Origin: DATKLX01 sp035542155 | Lineage (GTDB): Bacteria > Chloroflexota > Anaerolineae > Anaerolineales > Anaerolineaceae | Assembly: GCA_035542155.1 (NCBI GenBank) | Contig: DATKLX010000198.1 | Coordinates: 1-45,195, forward strand | Reading direction: 5' to 3' | DNA: 45,195 nucleotides | Shown here: positions 35,036 to 43,153 of the stretch, piece by piece | Layout of the letters: every line of letters begins with the position of its first letter | How positions within the stretch are numbered: the stretch's first letter is position 1 | Position numbers and translations under genes: made by a program | The notes under the pieces: generated by a model | The model's database searches: none | What the model saw: the letters and a program-made list of their open reading frames with translations, nothing else | What the model was told of the DNA's origin: nothing

Positions 35036-35080
35036 TTTCTCCTCCTGTTTGAATACGGATCGGTTACATCGATCGGCGGG

Positions 35081-37036
35081 TCAGTCCTCCGGCGATGCGC
35101 GCAGCAGTAGATGTCCTTTGAAATTCACGGCCAGCCTGGATTGGCCGGCCGGAAGAACTCCAATTTCACGATCCTCTTCGTAATCTGTCAGGCGGTACGC
35201 CCGGTTCTCCAGCCCGCGTAGCTCTACCTCGCCGTGGTGCTCCTCCGCGTAAAAGGCATAGAACAGGTCGCTTCCTTTGCGGATCACGTGCGCCTCGGGA
35301 GAGTCGAACGCCAGGTCGTACAGGTTCAGATATTCTCCTTCGGCAAGACGGTACCGGTCGTACCGGTCGATCCACTTCTTCCAGAGCGTATATTTTTCAG
35401 GGGGAAGGTCCCAATACTCCCCGCCGGTTTTCAGCGCTTCCGCTTTCAATTCCGGGTCATCGGGATAAACGAATTTGGTTCCTGGCACCCCGCCCGTCCC
35501 GATCTCACTGGCGAAGTCTCTCCCCTCGTCCGACAGCTCCACGTGGTCGGCAAACACCGCTGCATGTGGGCCCATCAGCCCCTTGTAAAACTTGATCCGC
35601 TGGCGGATCTGCTGGCTGGAAGTCGGGTCGGCAGTCACAGTCTGGTTGGTTGCCGGCATCAGGCTGTGCAGCAGCGGCGTCCCGCAGGGACAGATCTGGA
35701 TCACTGCATCCGGTTTCAGCTCCAGGGTCACGGCGAAGATCTGCTGGAATACCCTGCCAAAGGCCTCCACCGACTCCTCTGGCCTCTTGTGGTGGTGGGC
35801 CGGGTTGTGGCAGGCCGGCATAGTGTAAATGTTATCCAGTTTGTGGCCATCAAAATCCCAATCGCGGATCATGCGCAGGGTAAGCTCGCGGGTGTACTTC
35901 TGCACCTCGGGCAGCGCCGGGCAGAGCATGGCCAGGTGGCGGTTATTGCGCGCTACCGTCCCATCCGCGTGAAGCGCCACCCAATCCGGGTGCTCCTGGA
36001 TCAGTTCGCTGACAATATAGCGGTGGCTATCCCATTCCCCATGCCCGTCTTCCGCGCACAGCGGGTACCACCAGACCTGGTTTTTATACCCCGCCTCGTG
36101 CAACCTGTCGTTCATCTGCTTCAGCTCGTCCCCGCCGCCGGGAAAGGTGTCTTTGCGCGGGTTCCAATCGCCGTAGGCGTCAAACCAGCGGTCATCCAGG
36201 GTCATCCACCGGATCCCCAGCCTATCCAGCATGGGCGTAACCCCCAGCATCTGTGCGCCCGAGATGTCAAACCCGTAGCCCCACGAGCACCAGGCTGGCT
36301 CGAAGCAGGCCGGTCCAGAAATGGCCGGGTGCACCTGTTGGGCCTCCATCAAGCAGCGATACAAATCCAGGGGCTCGAAAAAATCGCCGTGGTGGACGGA
36401 GATAACTGCCGTGGGCGTTTTAATCTTCTCGCCCGGGTGGATACGCAGCGCAGCCCGGTATTCCAGCCCGGTCCGCACCCCGCGCTCATCCGCCGCCAGC
36501 GGCATGTACCATTCCTGGGGAACAGGCTCGATGTGCATCAGCGCCGCGCCCAATCCCTTTTTCCAGATGGTATTGACCGGGATGCCACCGCCTTCCGCAT
36601 CCTGGAGGTGGCCGAGGTAGTTTTCGCGCTGAAAGGGAAGGGGAAGCTCAAAGGCAAAATCCTGGCCCCAGCGTACTGCCGCCCCCTGCAGGCTCCACAG
36701 GCCGCTCCGCGAATCGAACGTATGGGGATCGAATTCAAGCCGGGGAAGCTCCAACCCATCCAGAACCAGGTCCGTTGAGCCGGTGTTGGTCAACGAACAT
36801 GCCAGGATCACCCGGTCCGCCGCGGGTTGATTGGACAGGACTTCGCAGAACCAAGACCCCCATTCGCCCATTGGGATAGACCAGGTCAGGCTGTTCCCCA
36901 GAACCCGGCGTTGCCCGGGCAAATTTTCCCCCAGGAGATCCACGCCCCTGGCCCACACCCGAAAGCCGACGGATCCAATGGGGAGACCGCCTTCGGATAG
37001 AACAACGCTCATATGTGGGGTCAGCTTCACTTCCAT
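35081..37036 (-). CDS. GH36-like alpha-galactosidase family glycosidase
   Basis: A 651-residue protein of glycoside hydrolase clan D. An N-terminal beta-domain (1-235) precedes a TIM barrel with WCSWGYGFD, LDDRWFDAYGDWNP and the nucleophile motif KLDN (D401). A candidate acid/base Asp lies in FADHVELSD. There is no signal peptide, so it acts in the cytoplasm on the imported glycoside. ATG at 37036 follows GAGAGGAA. The family assignment is by motif memory; GH27 and GH31 are less likely because of the layout. It precedes the importer and follows the DeoR gene, giving a regulator-enzyme-importer operon. Confidence 0.83.
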   Translation of the reverse strand: MEVKLTPHMSVVLSEGGLPIGSVGFRVWARGVDLLGENLPGQRRVLGNSLTWSIPMGEWGSWFCEVLSNQPAADRVILACSLTNTGSTDLVLDGLELPRLEFDPHTFDSRSGLWSLQGAAVRWGQDFAFELPLPFQRENYLGHLQDAEGGGIPVNTIWKKGLGAALMHIEPVPQEWYMPLAADERGVRTGLEYRAALRIHPGEKIKTPTAVISVHHGDFFEPLDLYRCLMEAQQVHPAISGPACFEPAWCSWGYGFDISGAQMLGVTPMLDRLGIRWMTLDDRWFDAYGDWNPRKDTFPGGGDELKQMNDRLHEAGYKNQVWWYPLCAEDGHGEWDSHRYIVSELIQEHPDWVALHADGTVARNNRHLAMLCPALPEVQKYTRELTLRMIRDWDFDGHKLDNIYTMPACHNPAHHHKRPEESVEAFGRVFQQIFAVTLELKPDAVIQICPCGTPLLHSLMPATNQTVTADPTSSQQIRQRIKFYKGLMGPHAAVFADHVELSDEGRDFASEIGTGGVPGTKFVYPDDPELKAEALKTGGEYWDLPPEKYTLWKKWIDRYDRYRLAEGEYLNLYDLAFDSPEAHVIRKGSDLFYAFYAEEHHGEVELRGLENRAYRLTDYEEDREIGVLPAGQSRLAVNFKGHLLLRASPED

Positions 37037-37117
37037 TCTGGTTCCTCTCCCCGTCGACCGGGCAAAAATCCTGGCCCAACGGCCTATCTCGGGAAGCCCG
37101 GACGACTTCAGTTTTCC

Positions 37118-37891
37118 TCAGGCCACGATGATCTCGATCTGTTTTTCTTTGAGCAAGTCCAGATACTCTTTTTCCACCAGGGAATCGGTAATGATCGTGT
37201 GCACTTTTTCCACCGGTGCCACGTGGACGGTGGATACCCGGCCAAACTTGGTGTGGTCCGCGACGACGATCACCTGCTGTCCGATCTGCAGGATGGTGCG
37301 GTCGGTCATCGTTTCGGACAGGTAATCATTGGTCAGCCCATGTTCGAGGCTGATGGCGTGAATGCCAATGATCACTTTGTCTGCGCGCAAATCCCGCAGC
37401 GACTGCTCGGCAATGTGGCCGATAAAGGAACGCTCGCTGGCCCGGAACTGTCCCCCGATGGTGATCAGATTGATATCCGGCCAGTCCACCATCAGATTGA
37501 TGATTGGCAGCGAGTTGGTGATCACCGTCAGCGGGCGGCCGACCAGGTTTTTGGCCACCTGCAGGACCGTTGTCCCCGAACCGAGGAAGACCGTGTCTCC
37601 ATGGTTCACCTGCGCTGCGGCCGCTTTGCCGATCCGCTCTTTCTCCTCTTCTTGATCGTGGGTGCGCCTCAGAATAGGCTCTTCCGGGGCCGCTTTTCTG
37701 ACGATCATTGCGCCGCCAAAAAAGCGCTGGATCTTGCCCTCCTGGGCCAGGGCATTCAGGTCCCGGCGGGCGGTGGCCTCACTGACGTTGGTCAACTGGC
37801 ACACCTCGGCGACCGTCATCCGCTCCCGTTTCTCGAAGAGTTGGAGGAGGCGTTTCTGCCGTTCTATATTCGAAAGCGGGCTGATGTTCAT
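37118..37891 (-). CDS. DeoR-family sugar-responsive repressor
   Basis: A 257-residue regulator. The HTH is at about 14-45 (RERMTVAEVCQLTNVSEATARRDLNAL), followed by the GKIQRFFGGA wing and a DeoRC sugar-phosphate-binding domain with VFLGSGTTVLQVAKNL and VVVADHTKFGRVS. A TTG at 37921 is in frame, but the ATG at 37891 with AAAGGGA just before it is favoured. It is the first gene of the minus-strand GH36 operon and probably represses it and itself, with a sugar phosphate as inducer. Confidence 0.9.
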   Translation of the reverse strand: MNISPLSNIERQKRLLQLFEKRERMTVAEVCQLTNVSEATARRDLNALAQEGKIQRFFGGAMIVRKAAPEEPILRRTHDQEEEKERIGKAAAAQVNHGDTVFLGSGTTVLQVAKNLVGRPLTVITNSLPIINLMVDWPDINLITIGGQFRASERSFIGHIAEQSLRDLRADKVIIGIHAISLEHGLTNDYLSETMTDRTILQIGQQVIVVADHTKFGRVSTVHVAPVEKVHTIITDSLVEKEYLDLLKEKQIEIIVA

Positions 37892-37901
37892 TCCCTTTTG
37901 G

Positions 37902-37954
37902 TCAAATTCGATCAAGTTCAATCATCATTATACTCATATTTGATTGGATTTCAA
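37902..37954 (-). promoter_or_regulatory. deoR-type promoter with direct-repeat operator
   Basis: On the minus strand TTGAAA (37949-37954) and TATAAT (37927-37932) are 16 bases apart. Just downstream, two adjacent 10-bp units, TCAAATTCGA (37902-37911) and TCAAGTTCAA (37912-37921) on the plus strand, form a direct repeat of the kind DeoR proteins use. GATTG and CAATC also form a 5-bp inverted repeat at 37942-37956. Autoregulation is likely. Confidence 0.65.
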
Positions 37955-38035
37955 TCCCGAAAAGCCAAAACTGATAGGTACCTGTTAATCCAGATCCAAT
38001 GGAATAGAGGTATGATTGTGAAGGCAATCACACCT

Positions 38036-38108
38036 GCGCTTGAAGCCCGACGGCCGGGCGGCGAGCTTTTCATCGCTCTAGCGGGTCCGACTCCCGCCAG
38101 GCGCACCA
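38036..38108 (+). ncRNA. tRNA-like element with encoded CCA and atypical anticodon loop
   Basis: The 73-base segment folds as a cloverleaf. The 7-bp acceptor pairs 38036-38042 with 38098-38104, then discriminator A and CCA follow at 38106-38108. A 4-bp D-stem pairs 38045-38048 with 38056-38059. A 5-bp T-stem (38081-38085 with 38093-38097) carries the loop TCCGACT. The anticodon arm is a 4-5 bp stem (38060-38064 with 38073-38077) with an eight-base loop GCTTTTCA and a three-base variable loop. U8, A14 and T55 are missing, so it is non-canonical: a variant tRNA, decayed tRNA or tRNA mimic. A possible -10 box TATGAT lies at 38011-38016, and a terminator hairpin follows. Confidence 0.45.
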
Positions 38109-38118
38109 GGATCAAATC

Positions 38119-38145
38119 GGACCCCGAAAGTAGACTTCGGGGTCC
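38119..38145 (+). terminator. Strong hairpin terminator after the tRNA-like element
   Basis: A perfect 10-bp G+C-rich stem (38119-38128 with 38136-38145) with a seven-base loop is followed by TTTCGTT. The position 11 bases after the CCA end fits a small-RNA transcription unit. From 38146 to 38309 I see no gene or clear signal. Confidence 0.65.
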
Positions 38146-38309
38146 TTTCGTTCGCCAGGAGATTATATTCGCGTCATTGCTAATTCGTCCACCGCACGCG
38201 GCGCAGTTTTTTCAAAATTGCGGGTTTACTCCCACCGCCCGGAGGGAGCTGCTGGTGGAAGCAAAGCCATCCTTCTCCGCGGTTAAGTTCCCTCACTAAA
38301 CTTACATTG

Positions 38310-38338
38310 TTGGTTATTTTTCTCGATTTGACTATAAT
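38310..38338 (+). promoter_or_regulatory. Promoter of the small Phd-like gene
   Basis: TTGGTT at 38310-38315 and TATAAT at 38333-38338 are 17 bases apart. The predicted leader is about 115 bases and contains a 7-bp inverted repeat (38376-38382 with 38411-38417) before the ribosome-binding site AAGGAG near 38446. Confidence 0.65.
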
Positions 38339-38458
38339 AAAAAGGCTCCACATTCCTCACCCTTCGAGCGGCGCGCAGCCCATGGAGCGAGAAAAGCTTT
38401 CCACCGGTTCAATGGGCTCGTTCTGCCCCGCGCAGAAGAGCCGGAAGGAGAATGTACG

Positions 38459-38677
38459 ATGGCTACAACCGAACGACGTATCCCGGTCGAAGAGGCAACC
38501 CGGTCCCTGGAAAACCTGCTCAAGGAAGTAGATTCCGGCGTGCGGATCATCCTCACCCGCTTGGATGGACCGGAGATCCTTCTTGTTCGCCTGGATCAAT
38601 CTGGCGCAACCCTCAAGGGTCAGCCCAACCGCGGCGCGACGCCCACCACGCTGAAAGGCCAGCCGAACCGCGGTTAG
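38459..38677 (+). CDS. Small Phd/YefM-like protein with C-terminal peptide repeat
   Basis: A 72-residue protein. Residues 7-47 (IPVEEATRSLENLLKEVDSG, then a hydrophobic strand, DGPEILLVRLDQ) resemble the DNA-binding fold of Phd/YefM antitoxins, where a short helix pair is followed by an ITR-x-G-P-type strand. The last part carries TLKGQPNRG twice (51-59 and 64-72), spaced by four residues. The start is well supported by AAGGAG, a promoter and a structured leader. No toxin gene is adjacent: the next gene is a large convergent regulator. It could be a free-standing regulator or an orphan antitoxin relative. The family call is tentative. Confidence 0.6.
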   Translation: MATTERRIPVEEATRSLENLLKEVDSGVRIILTRLDGPEILLVRLDQSGATLKGQPNRGATPTTLKGQPNRG

Positions 38678-38684
38678 CAAGCCT

Positions 38685-41600
38685 TCATCTGGCGGTTGGT
38701 TCCGCCAGTAGGTTCTTCACGGCCTCTTCCAGCATTTCCTTACTCGGGGTTATCTTACTCTCAGGCAGCTTGAGTTCGTCTACCAGCAGCGCCCGGGCCT
38801 CTTCGCGCGCCGCCTTTTCGCTGGCGGGGTGAGCGGCAACGATCTGGAACAGCTCTGCCGCGCGCCCCACATGTCCGGACTGTTTGAAAACCAGCCCCAA
38901 GCCGAAAATGGCCTGCAGTATCCGCGGCATCGCCTGCGCATCCCACGCCCGCTGCAGCGCTTCCCGAAAATACCCACTGGCTTCCTCCAGGCGGGCTAAC
39001 CTCACCGCATCCTGGCCAAGGAACTCCAGCGCGTACATGATTCCCCGGGCGTAGCTGATCGCGCGGGAAATACCCAGGCTTTCCTGGTGGTAGCGGTAGG
39101 CGCGCTCGTGATCGCGCCGCAGCCCGGCCACTTCTCCCAGGTTGTTCAGGGCGATGCTGACTCCCTGCTGGTTGCCGATCTCCAGGCACGCCTCCAGGCT
39201 GGCCTGGTAGAGCTCCTCGGCCCGCGAATAGTTTCCCTGCTCGACGGAAATCAGTCCCAGGTTGTTCATCACCACCGCGATGCCGCGCCGGTCGCCGAGC
39301 TGATTAGAGCGATCCAGGCTCTCCTGGAAAAATTTTTCGGCGCGAGCATAATCCTCCAGCGCGTACTGCACGTTGCCCAGGTTGTTGTGCACCATGGCCG
39401 CCCCCCACTCGTCCCCCAGCTCGATCCGCGCCGCCAGGCTTTCCTGGAACCGCTTCTCTGCCGCGGCGTAATCGCCCAGGTCGAAGGCAACGTGACCCAG
39501 GTTGTGCACTGCGATGGCGATTCCGTACGAGTTCTCGATCTTTCTGAAGAGAGTCAGGCTCTCGCTGAGCAGCACCTGGGCCGGCTCGTACTCTCCCAGG
39601 CGGTGGACGATAATTCCCAGGTGGTTGAGCGCCAGGGCCAAATCGGCGGTCCGTTCCAGCTCACGAAAGAGGGCCACGCTTTCCTCCAGCCGGGACCTCG
39701 CCTGGCTGTAATCACCGGTCTCCCGTTCCAGGTCGCCCCAAAATTCGAGCAGCAGCGCCAGCCCGGCGCGGTCATTCCCCCTGCGGAGCGCCTCCGCGCT
39801 GGCCCGAAAGAGCTCCTCCGCCTGAGCATATTCCGCCAGGTGGGAATGGAAGCGGGCGCAGCGCACCATCAGCCCAGGCAGCCAGGTCTCGCCGGGTTCT
39901 TTCGGCTGTAGCGCCTCGCGAAATAGTTCCCGGCCCTCTTTATAGCGGCTACGCCACTCGAAAAACCAGAAAAAACCATCCATCAGGCGCAGCAAAGTTT
40001 GCCGATCTTCCTTTACCGCCCAGGTCCAGGCCGTCTCGATATTTTCCAGCTCCTGCTCGATCTCCGATATGGCTCCTCTCCGCCCTCCGGCCGCCAGGTC
40101 GGCCGTGCGTTCCTCCACCAGCCCGGCATAATATGCCCCAAATCGCCCCTGAGTTTCGATCAGGTCGCCCTCCTCCTGGGCCAGCGTCTCCAGCGCGTAC
40201 TGGCGCAGCAGCTCGTGCAGCTCGTAGCGCCCTCCGGCGAATTTGCGCACCAGCGAGGTATCTACCAACCTGGCCAACTGCGCCAGCCTGGCCCCAGCGA
40301 TCTGCTCCGCGGCATGGCGGGTAAAGCCCGCCGGGAAGATCCCCAGGCGGCAAAAAACCTGCTGCTCCCCGGCGCCCAGCAATTGCCAGGAGGTTTCGAT
40401 AACCGCCCGCATGCTGCGGTGGCGCGCGGGCAGGTCCACGGCGTCACTTTCCAAAAATCCGATACCGCGCTCGATCTCGGCCAGGATTTCGGCGCAGGTC
40501 AGCACCCGCGTCCAGGAGGCAGCCAGCTCGATCGCCAGCGGCAGCCCTTCGACCACCACGCAGATCCGCTGGACCGCTACCCGCTCGTTTTCCCCCACCT
40601 GAAAATCCGGCTGGGCCCGCCGCGCGCCGAGCTGGAAGAGCTGTACAGCGCTGCTGGCCTGGAAATCCTCCTCTCCTTCTCCAGCGGGCACCGTGAGGCC
40701 CGCGAGATTCACGGTCCAGGCCTGAGCCAGGTTCAGCCGCACCCGCGAAGTGACCAGAATCTTCACCCCCGGCGCGCGGCGAAGGATCTCCGCAACCAAA
40801 CCCGCACCCCCCTGCAAATGCTCGAAGTTATCCAGGACCAGCAGCAGCTCCTTGCGGCTCAGGTAATCCAATAATTGGGCTTCCTGGTTTAGTTTTTCGG
40901 AAAAATAGAAATCCAGCGCACTGGCGATCGCCGGCAGCAGCAGCTCGCGCGAGGCCGCCCCTACCAGGGGGACGAACCAGACCCCATCCAGAAACCGGTC
41001 GGCGGCCAGGCTCGCCACCTGGAGCGCCGTTCGAGTCTTCCCCACCCCACCCGGGCCCAGGAGGGTGAGCAGCCGGCAGTCGGGGTGGGCCAGCGAGAGT
41101 AAGATCTCAGCTATCTCAGTTTCGCGGCCAATAAACGGAGTGGATTGGGTGGGGAGATTGTGCCGGCGGCCGCGCTCGGCACTGCGGATGTGATCGTAGA
41201 GGGCGCGGGTCTCTACTTCTGGCGTCACCCCCAGCTCATCCTCCAGCGCCTGACGGCAAATCTCAAACTGCGCCAGCGCTGCGCCGCGCTGGCCGCTGTG
41301 CGCCAGACCCCGCATGAATTGGCGGTGGGCTTCTTCCCGCCAGGGCTCGAGCTCGATTTGCCGGCGAGCGTGTTCCATAGAGGGCCCGAATTCCCCGCGC
41401 CGCTCGTGGTAGCGGGCTAACTGGTCCAGCGCATCGATGGCCATCTGGTGCAGCCGCTCGCGCTTCTGGATCAGCCAGTCGTCGAACGCCTCGCTCCCCT
41501 CGACCGTCAGCCCACGCAAAAAATCCTCGCGGTAAAGTGCGACCGCCTGGCGGCGCAGGTCCATGCAGTTTGCGCACATCTCGGCCTGTTCGTGCGCATG

Positions 41601-41972
41601 CGCTTCGATCGTGTGGATGAGCTTCTCGAAGGCCAGCGCGTCCACCCAGGCGCCTGCGGCCGGGTTCAGCTCGACGCTGCTGCGGTCCGCCAGGAACAGT
41701 GGTTCCCGCGCGCCCTGGCTTTCGAGCGTGTCTCTTAAGGAAAAGATCACCTGGCTGAGATTGTGGCGCGCCGCCGCGGGGGATAGATCCGGCCAGAACA
41801 GCTCCGCCAGCATTTCGCGCGGGTGGGGAAAATCGCGCTCCAGGGCCAGGTAGGCCAGCAGGGCGCGGGCCTTATCCGACTCGAAGCCCCGTACGGCTTC
41901 GCCGCCGCGTTTCACCCCCAGCGAGCCGAGCAAATAGATCTGGATTGCCCAAGGACCAGTGATTCCTTCCAT
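38685..41972 (-). CDS. SARP/AfsR-type regulator: wHTH-BTAD, NB-ARC ATPase, TPR array
   Basis: A 1095-residue cytoplasmic regulator. Residues about 8-85 form an OmpR-like winged helix (IYLLGSLGVKRGGEAV), about 100-255 a bacterial transcriptional activator domain, and about 275-600 an NB-ARC ATPase with P-loop GPGGVGKT (306-313) and LLLVLDNFEHL. About 640-1040 holds roughly nine TPR units of 40 residues (pattern NNLG-x8-Y-x2-AE-x2-Y/F-x2-SL). The frame is open 74 codons upstream, but ATG at 41972 with GAGGAA before it matches the family start. Such STAND proteins activate transcription when a ligand bound by the TPR part triggers ATP-driven oligomerisation. Its targets are not visible. Confidence 0.88.
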   Translation of the reverse strand: MEGITGPWAIQIYLLGSLGVKRGGEAVRGFESDKARALLAYLALERDFPHPREMLAELFWPDLSPAAARHNLSQVIFSLRDTLESQGAREPLFLADRSSVELNPAAGAWVDALAFEKLIHTIEAHAHEQAEMCANCMDLRRQAVALYREDFLRGLTVEGSEAFDDWLIQKRERLHQMAIDALDQLARYHERRGEFGPSMEHARRQIELEPWREEAHRQFMRGLAHSGQRGAALAQFEICRQALEDELGVTPEVETRALYDHIRSAERGRRHNLPTQSTPFIGRETEIAEILLSLAHPDCRLLTLLGPGGVGKTRTALQVASLAADRFLDGVWFVPLVGAASRELLLPAIASALDFYFSEKLNQEAQLLDYLSRKELLLVLDNFEHLQGGAGLVAEILRRAPGVKILVTSRVRLNLAQAWTVNLAGLTVPAGEGEEDFQASSAVQLFQLGARRAQPDFQVGENERVAVQRICVVVEGLPLAIELAASWTRVLTCAEILAEIERGIGFLESDAVDLPARHRSMRAVIETSWQLLGAGEQQVFCRLGIFPAGFTRHAAEQIAGARLAQLARLVDTSLVRKFAGGRYELHELLRQYALETLAQEEGDLIETQGRFGAYYAGLVEERTADLAAGGRRGAISEIEQELENIETAWTWAVKEDRQTLLRLMDGFFWFFEWRSRYKEGRELFREALQPKEPGETWLPGLMVRCARFHSHLAEYAQAEELFRASAEALRRGNDRAGLALLLEFWGDLERETGDYSQARSRLEESVALFRELERTADLALALNHLGIIVHRLGEYEPAQVLLSESLTLFRKIENSYGIAIAVHNLGHVAFDLGDYAAAEKRFQESLAARIELGDEWGAAMVHNNLGNVQYALEDYARAEKFFQESLDRSNQLGDRRGIAVVMNNLGLISVEQGNYSRAEELYQASLEACLEIGNQQGVSIALNNLGEVAGLRRDHERAYRYHQESLGISRAISYARGIMYALEFLGQDAVRLARLEEASGYFREALQRAWDAQAMPRILQAIFGLGLVFKQSGHVGRAAELFQIVAAHPASEKAAREEARALLVDELKLPESKITPSKEMLEEAVKNLLAEPTAR

Positions 41973-42173
41973 CCCCACGTTCCTCAACCCAATTTCCCTC
42001 CTGATAGTTTCCTGATAGCGGCATGAATAATGAGATACAGAGATTGCAATGAAGTCGCGGTGATAAAGGACCAGAACGGTGAACAGGAGGTGGCATGCGA
42101 GCGAATCGATTATAGCTGATGTTGATCCATTTGGCCGCCGGTTCCGGCCGGAAGCCCAGTTTTTGATCGCAGC

Positions 42174-42192
42174 GCGCGTTCGTGGAACGCGC
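42174..42192. promoter_or_regulatory. Hairpin in the divergent intergenic region
   Basis: A perfect 8-bp inverted repeat, GCGCGTTC and GAACGCGC, with a three-base loop lies in the 265-base gap between the SARP-type gene and the lipoprotein gene. No T-run follows on either strand, so an operator or leader hairpin is possible. The gap also has a CCGGTTCCGG near-palindrome around 42139. I see no convincing promoter pair. Confidence 0.4.
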
Positions 42193-42237
42193 AAACCAAA
42201 TTCACAATTTATTTGTTTCGGTTGAAAAGGAGATATA

Positions 42238-42768
42238 ATGAAAAAGACCAGTACGATTACCCAGGTATTGATCGGCCTGTCCCTGCTCGCGGCTATCGCC
42301 GTTTTCCAGGGCTGCGCCCTGGTACCCCAGGCAAATCAAAACACTTCCCGCACTGTGGAAAAAGGTGATGTGCATCTCGTCGAAGGCCAGCAGTCCATCC
42401 AACGCGCCCGGGCGGCCGATCTCGCCCGCTGGGTCGCCATGGGCCAATATTATTCGAAGGCCGCAGGGATGGGAGATGTCCACCTCGCCGAAAACCTGTC
42501 CATCCCGGTGACTGGCTTTGAGAACAGCATCTTGCCAGATAACTACATGGGAGAATGGAAGCGCTTCGAAGTTCAACAGGAAGAAGCGGCGCGGCAGGAT
42601 ACAGCCGACCAGGCGAGCGGCCATACTTACTTCGGAACCGGGGATCCGCTCCGCTTCCGCGCCCGGCCTGTGCCCACTCCCAGGCCTGTGTCTACCCCAA
42701 TCAGTGACGGCCAGACCAACCCCGGCATGGGCGATCTGCACCTCTTCGATGACGGCAAAGGCCGGTAG
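42238..42768 (+). CDS. Probable lipoprotein with three GD(V/L)HL motifs
   Basis: A 176-residue protein with a signal peptide ending in FQGC (Cys26), an imperfect lipobox. I do not recognise a family. GDVHL occurs near 43-47 and 79-83, and GDLHL near 165-169, each after a Gly or Met-Gly and followed by acidic residues. A PTPRPVSTP linker lies before the last copy. ATG at 42238 has the strong site AAGGAG five bases upstream. A 14-bp hairpin follows the gene. Probably a monocistronic envelope protein. Confidence 0.75.
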   Translation: MKKTSTITQVLIGLSLLAAIAVFQGCALVPQANQNTSRTVEKGDVHLVEGQQSIQRARAADLARWVAMGQYYSKAAGMGDVHLAENLSIPVTGFENSILPDNYMGEWKRFEVQQEEAARQDTADQASGHTYFGTGDPLRFRARPVPTPRPVSTPISDGQTNPGMGDLHLFDDGKGR

Positions 42769-42785
42769 AACCGACAGTAATGACA

Positions 42786-42820
42786 TCAGGGTGGGTGAGG
42801 TTCGATCTCACCCACCCTGA
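42786..42820 (+). terminator. Very stable hairpin after the lipoprotein gene
   Basis: A perfect 14-bp stem (42786-42799 with 42807-42820) with a seven-base loop lies 18 bases after the stop codon. No T-run follows, so termination would be by an I-shaped hairpin, or the structure protects the mRNA 3' end. Confidence 0.55.
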
Positions 42821-42891
42821 AACATAGATTGAATGCTAGCAGCAAAACGTATACCAATTAATTTCATGATTACAAATTCATTGCAAAATAC

Positions 42892-42919
42892 TTGACAAAC
42901 GATTTTTAACTGATATAAT
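42892..42919 (+). promoter_or_regulatory. Consensus promoter of the decarboxylase operon
   Basis: TTGACA (42892-42897) and TATAAT (42914-42919) are both perfect consensus boxes with a 16-base spacer. Transcription should start near 42926, leaving a 5' leader of about 228 bases without a gene. Confidence 0.85.
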
Positions 42920-42982
42920 TTTCATCGAAAGAAATAAATATCATCTCTTTTTCCGTTGAAATAATAAGCAATCCCCCCACCC

Positions 42983-43016
42983 TTTTATCGGTAAATTAAT
43001 CTTTAACCGTATAAAA
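42983..43016 (+). promoter_or_regulatory. Imperfect palindrome in the leader, LacI-like operator
   Basis: Arms starting TTTTATCGGT (42983) and ending ACCGTATAAAA (43016) form a 34-base near-palindrome with two single-base bulges, about 57 bases after the predicted start. The CGGT/ACCG core resembles the array at 18672. TTACCG recurs at about 43025. The rest of the leader (to 43153) has no recognisable riboswitch. Confidence 0.5.
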
Positions 43017-43153
43017 CGCCAGTCTTACCGAAGTTTCAACCAGATCATTGGTAGGCTTCCCAGGGCAGGCATTTATTCTTTCCTGTCAAAATCGTGCCCG
43101 GACCGCGGGTAATCGATCAGTTTAAAGCCGTCTACCGGCAAAAAGGATAAACC

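Noticed and set aside
35234..36778. 514-codon open frame on the plus strand
   Set aside because: It is antisense to the GH36 gene, has no ribosome-binding site or family signature, and arises from the G+C-rich codon pattern of the real gene.
37013..38299. 428-codon open frame on the plus strand
   Set aside because: It runs antisense through the DeoR gene and through its promoter and the tRNA-like element; composition is shadow-like and no domain is recognisable.
38600..38677. CRISPR-like short repeat
   Set aside because: Only two imperfect copies, in frame, encoding the same peptide; not an array.
39040..39900. Tandem DNA repeats of about 120 bases
   Set aside because: They are the TPR units of the SARP-type protein, diverged at DNA level, and explained by the protein fold.
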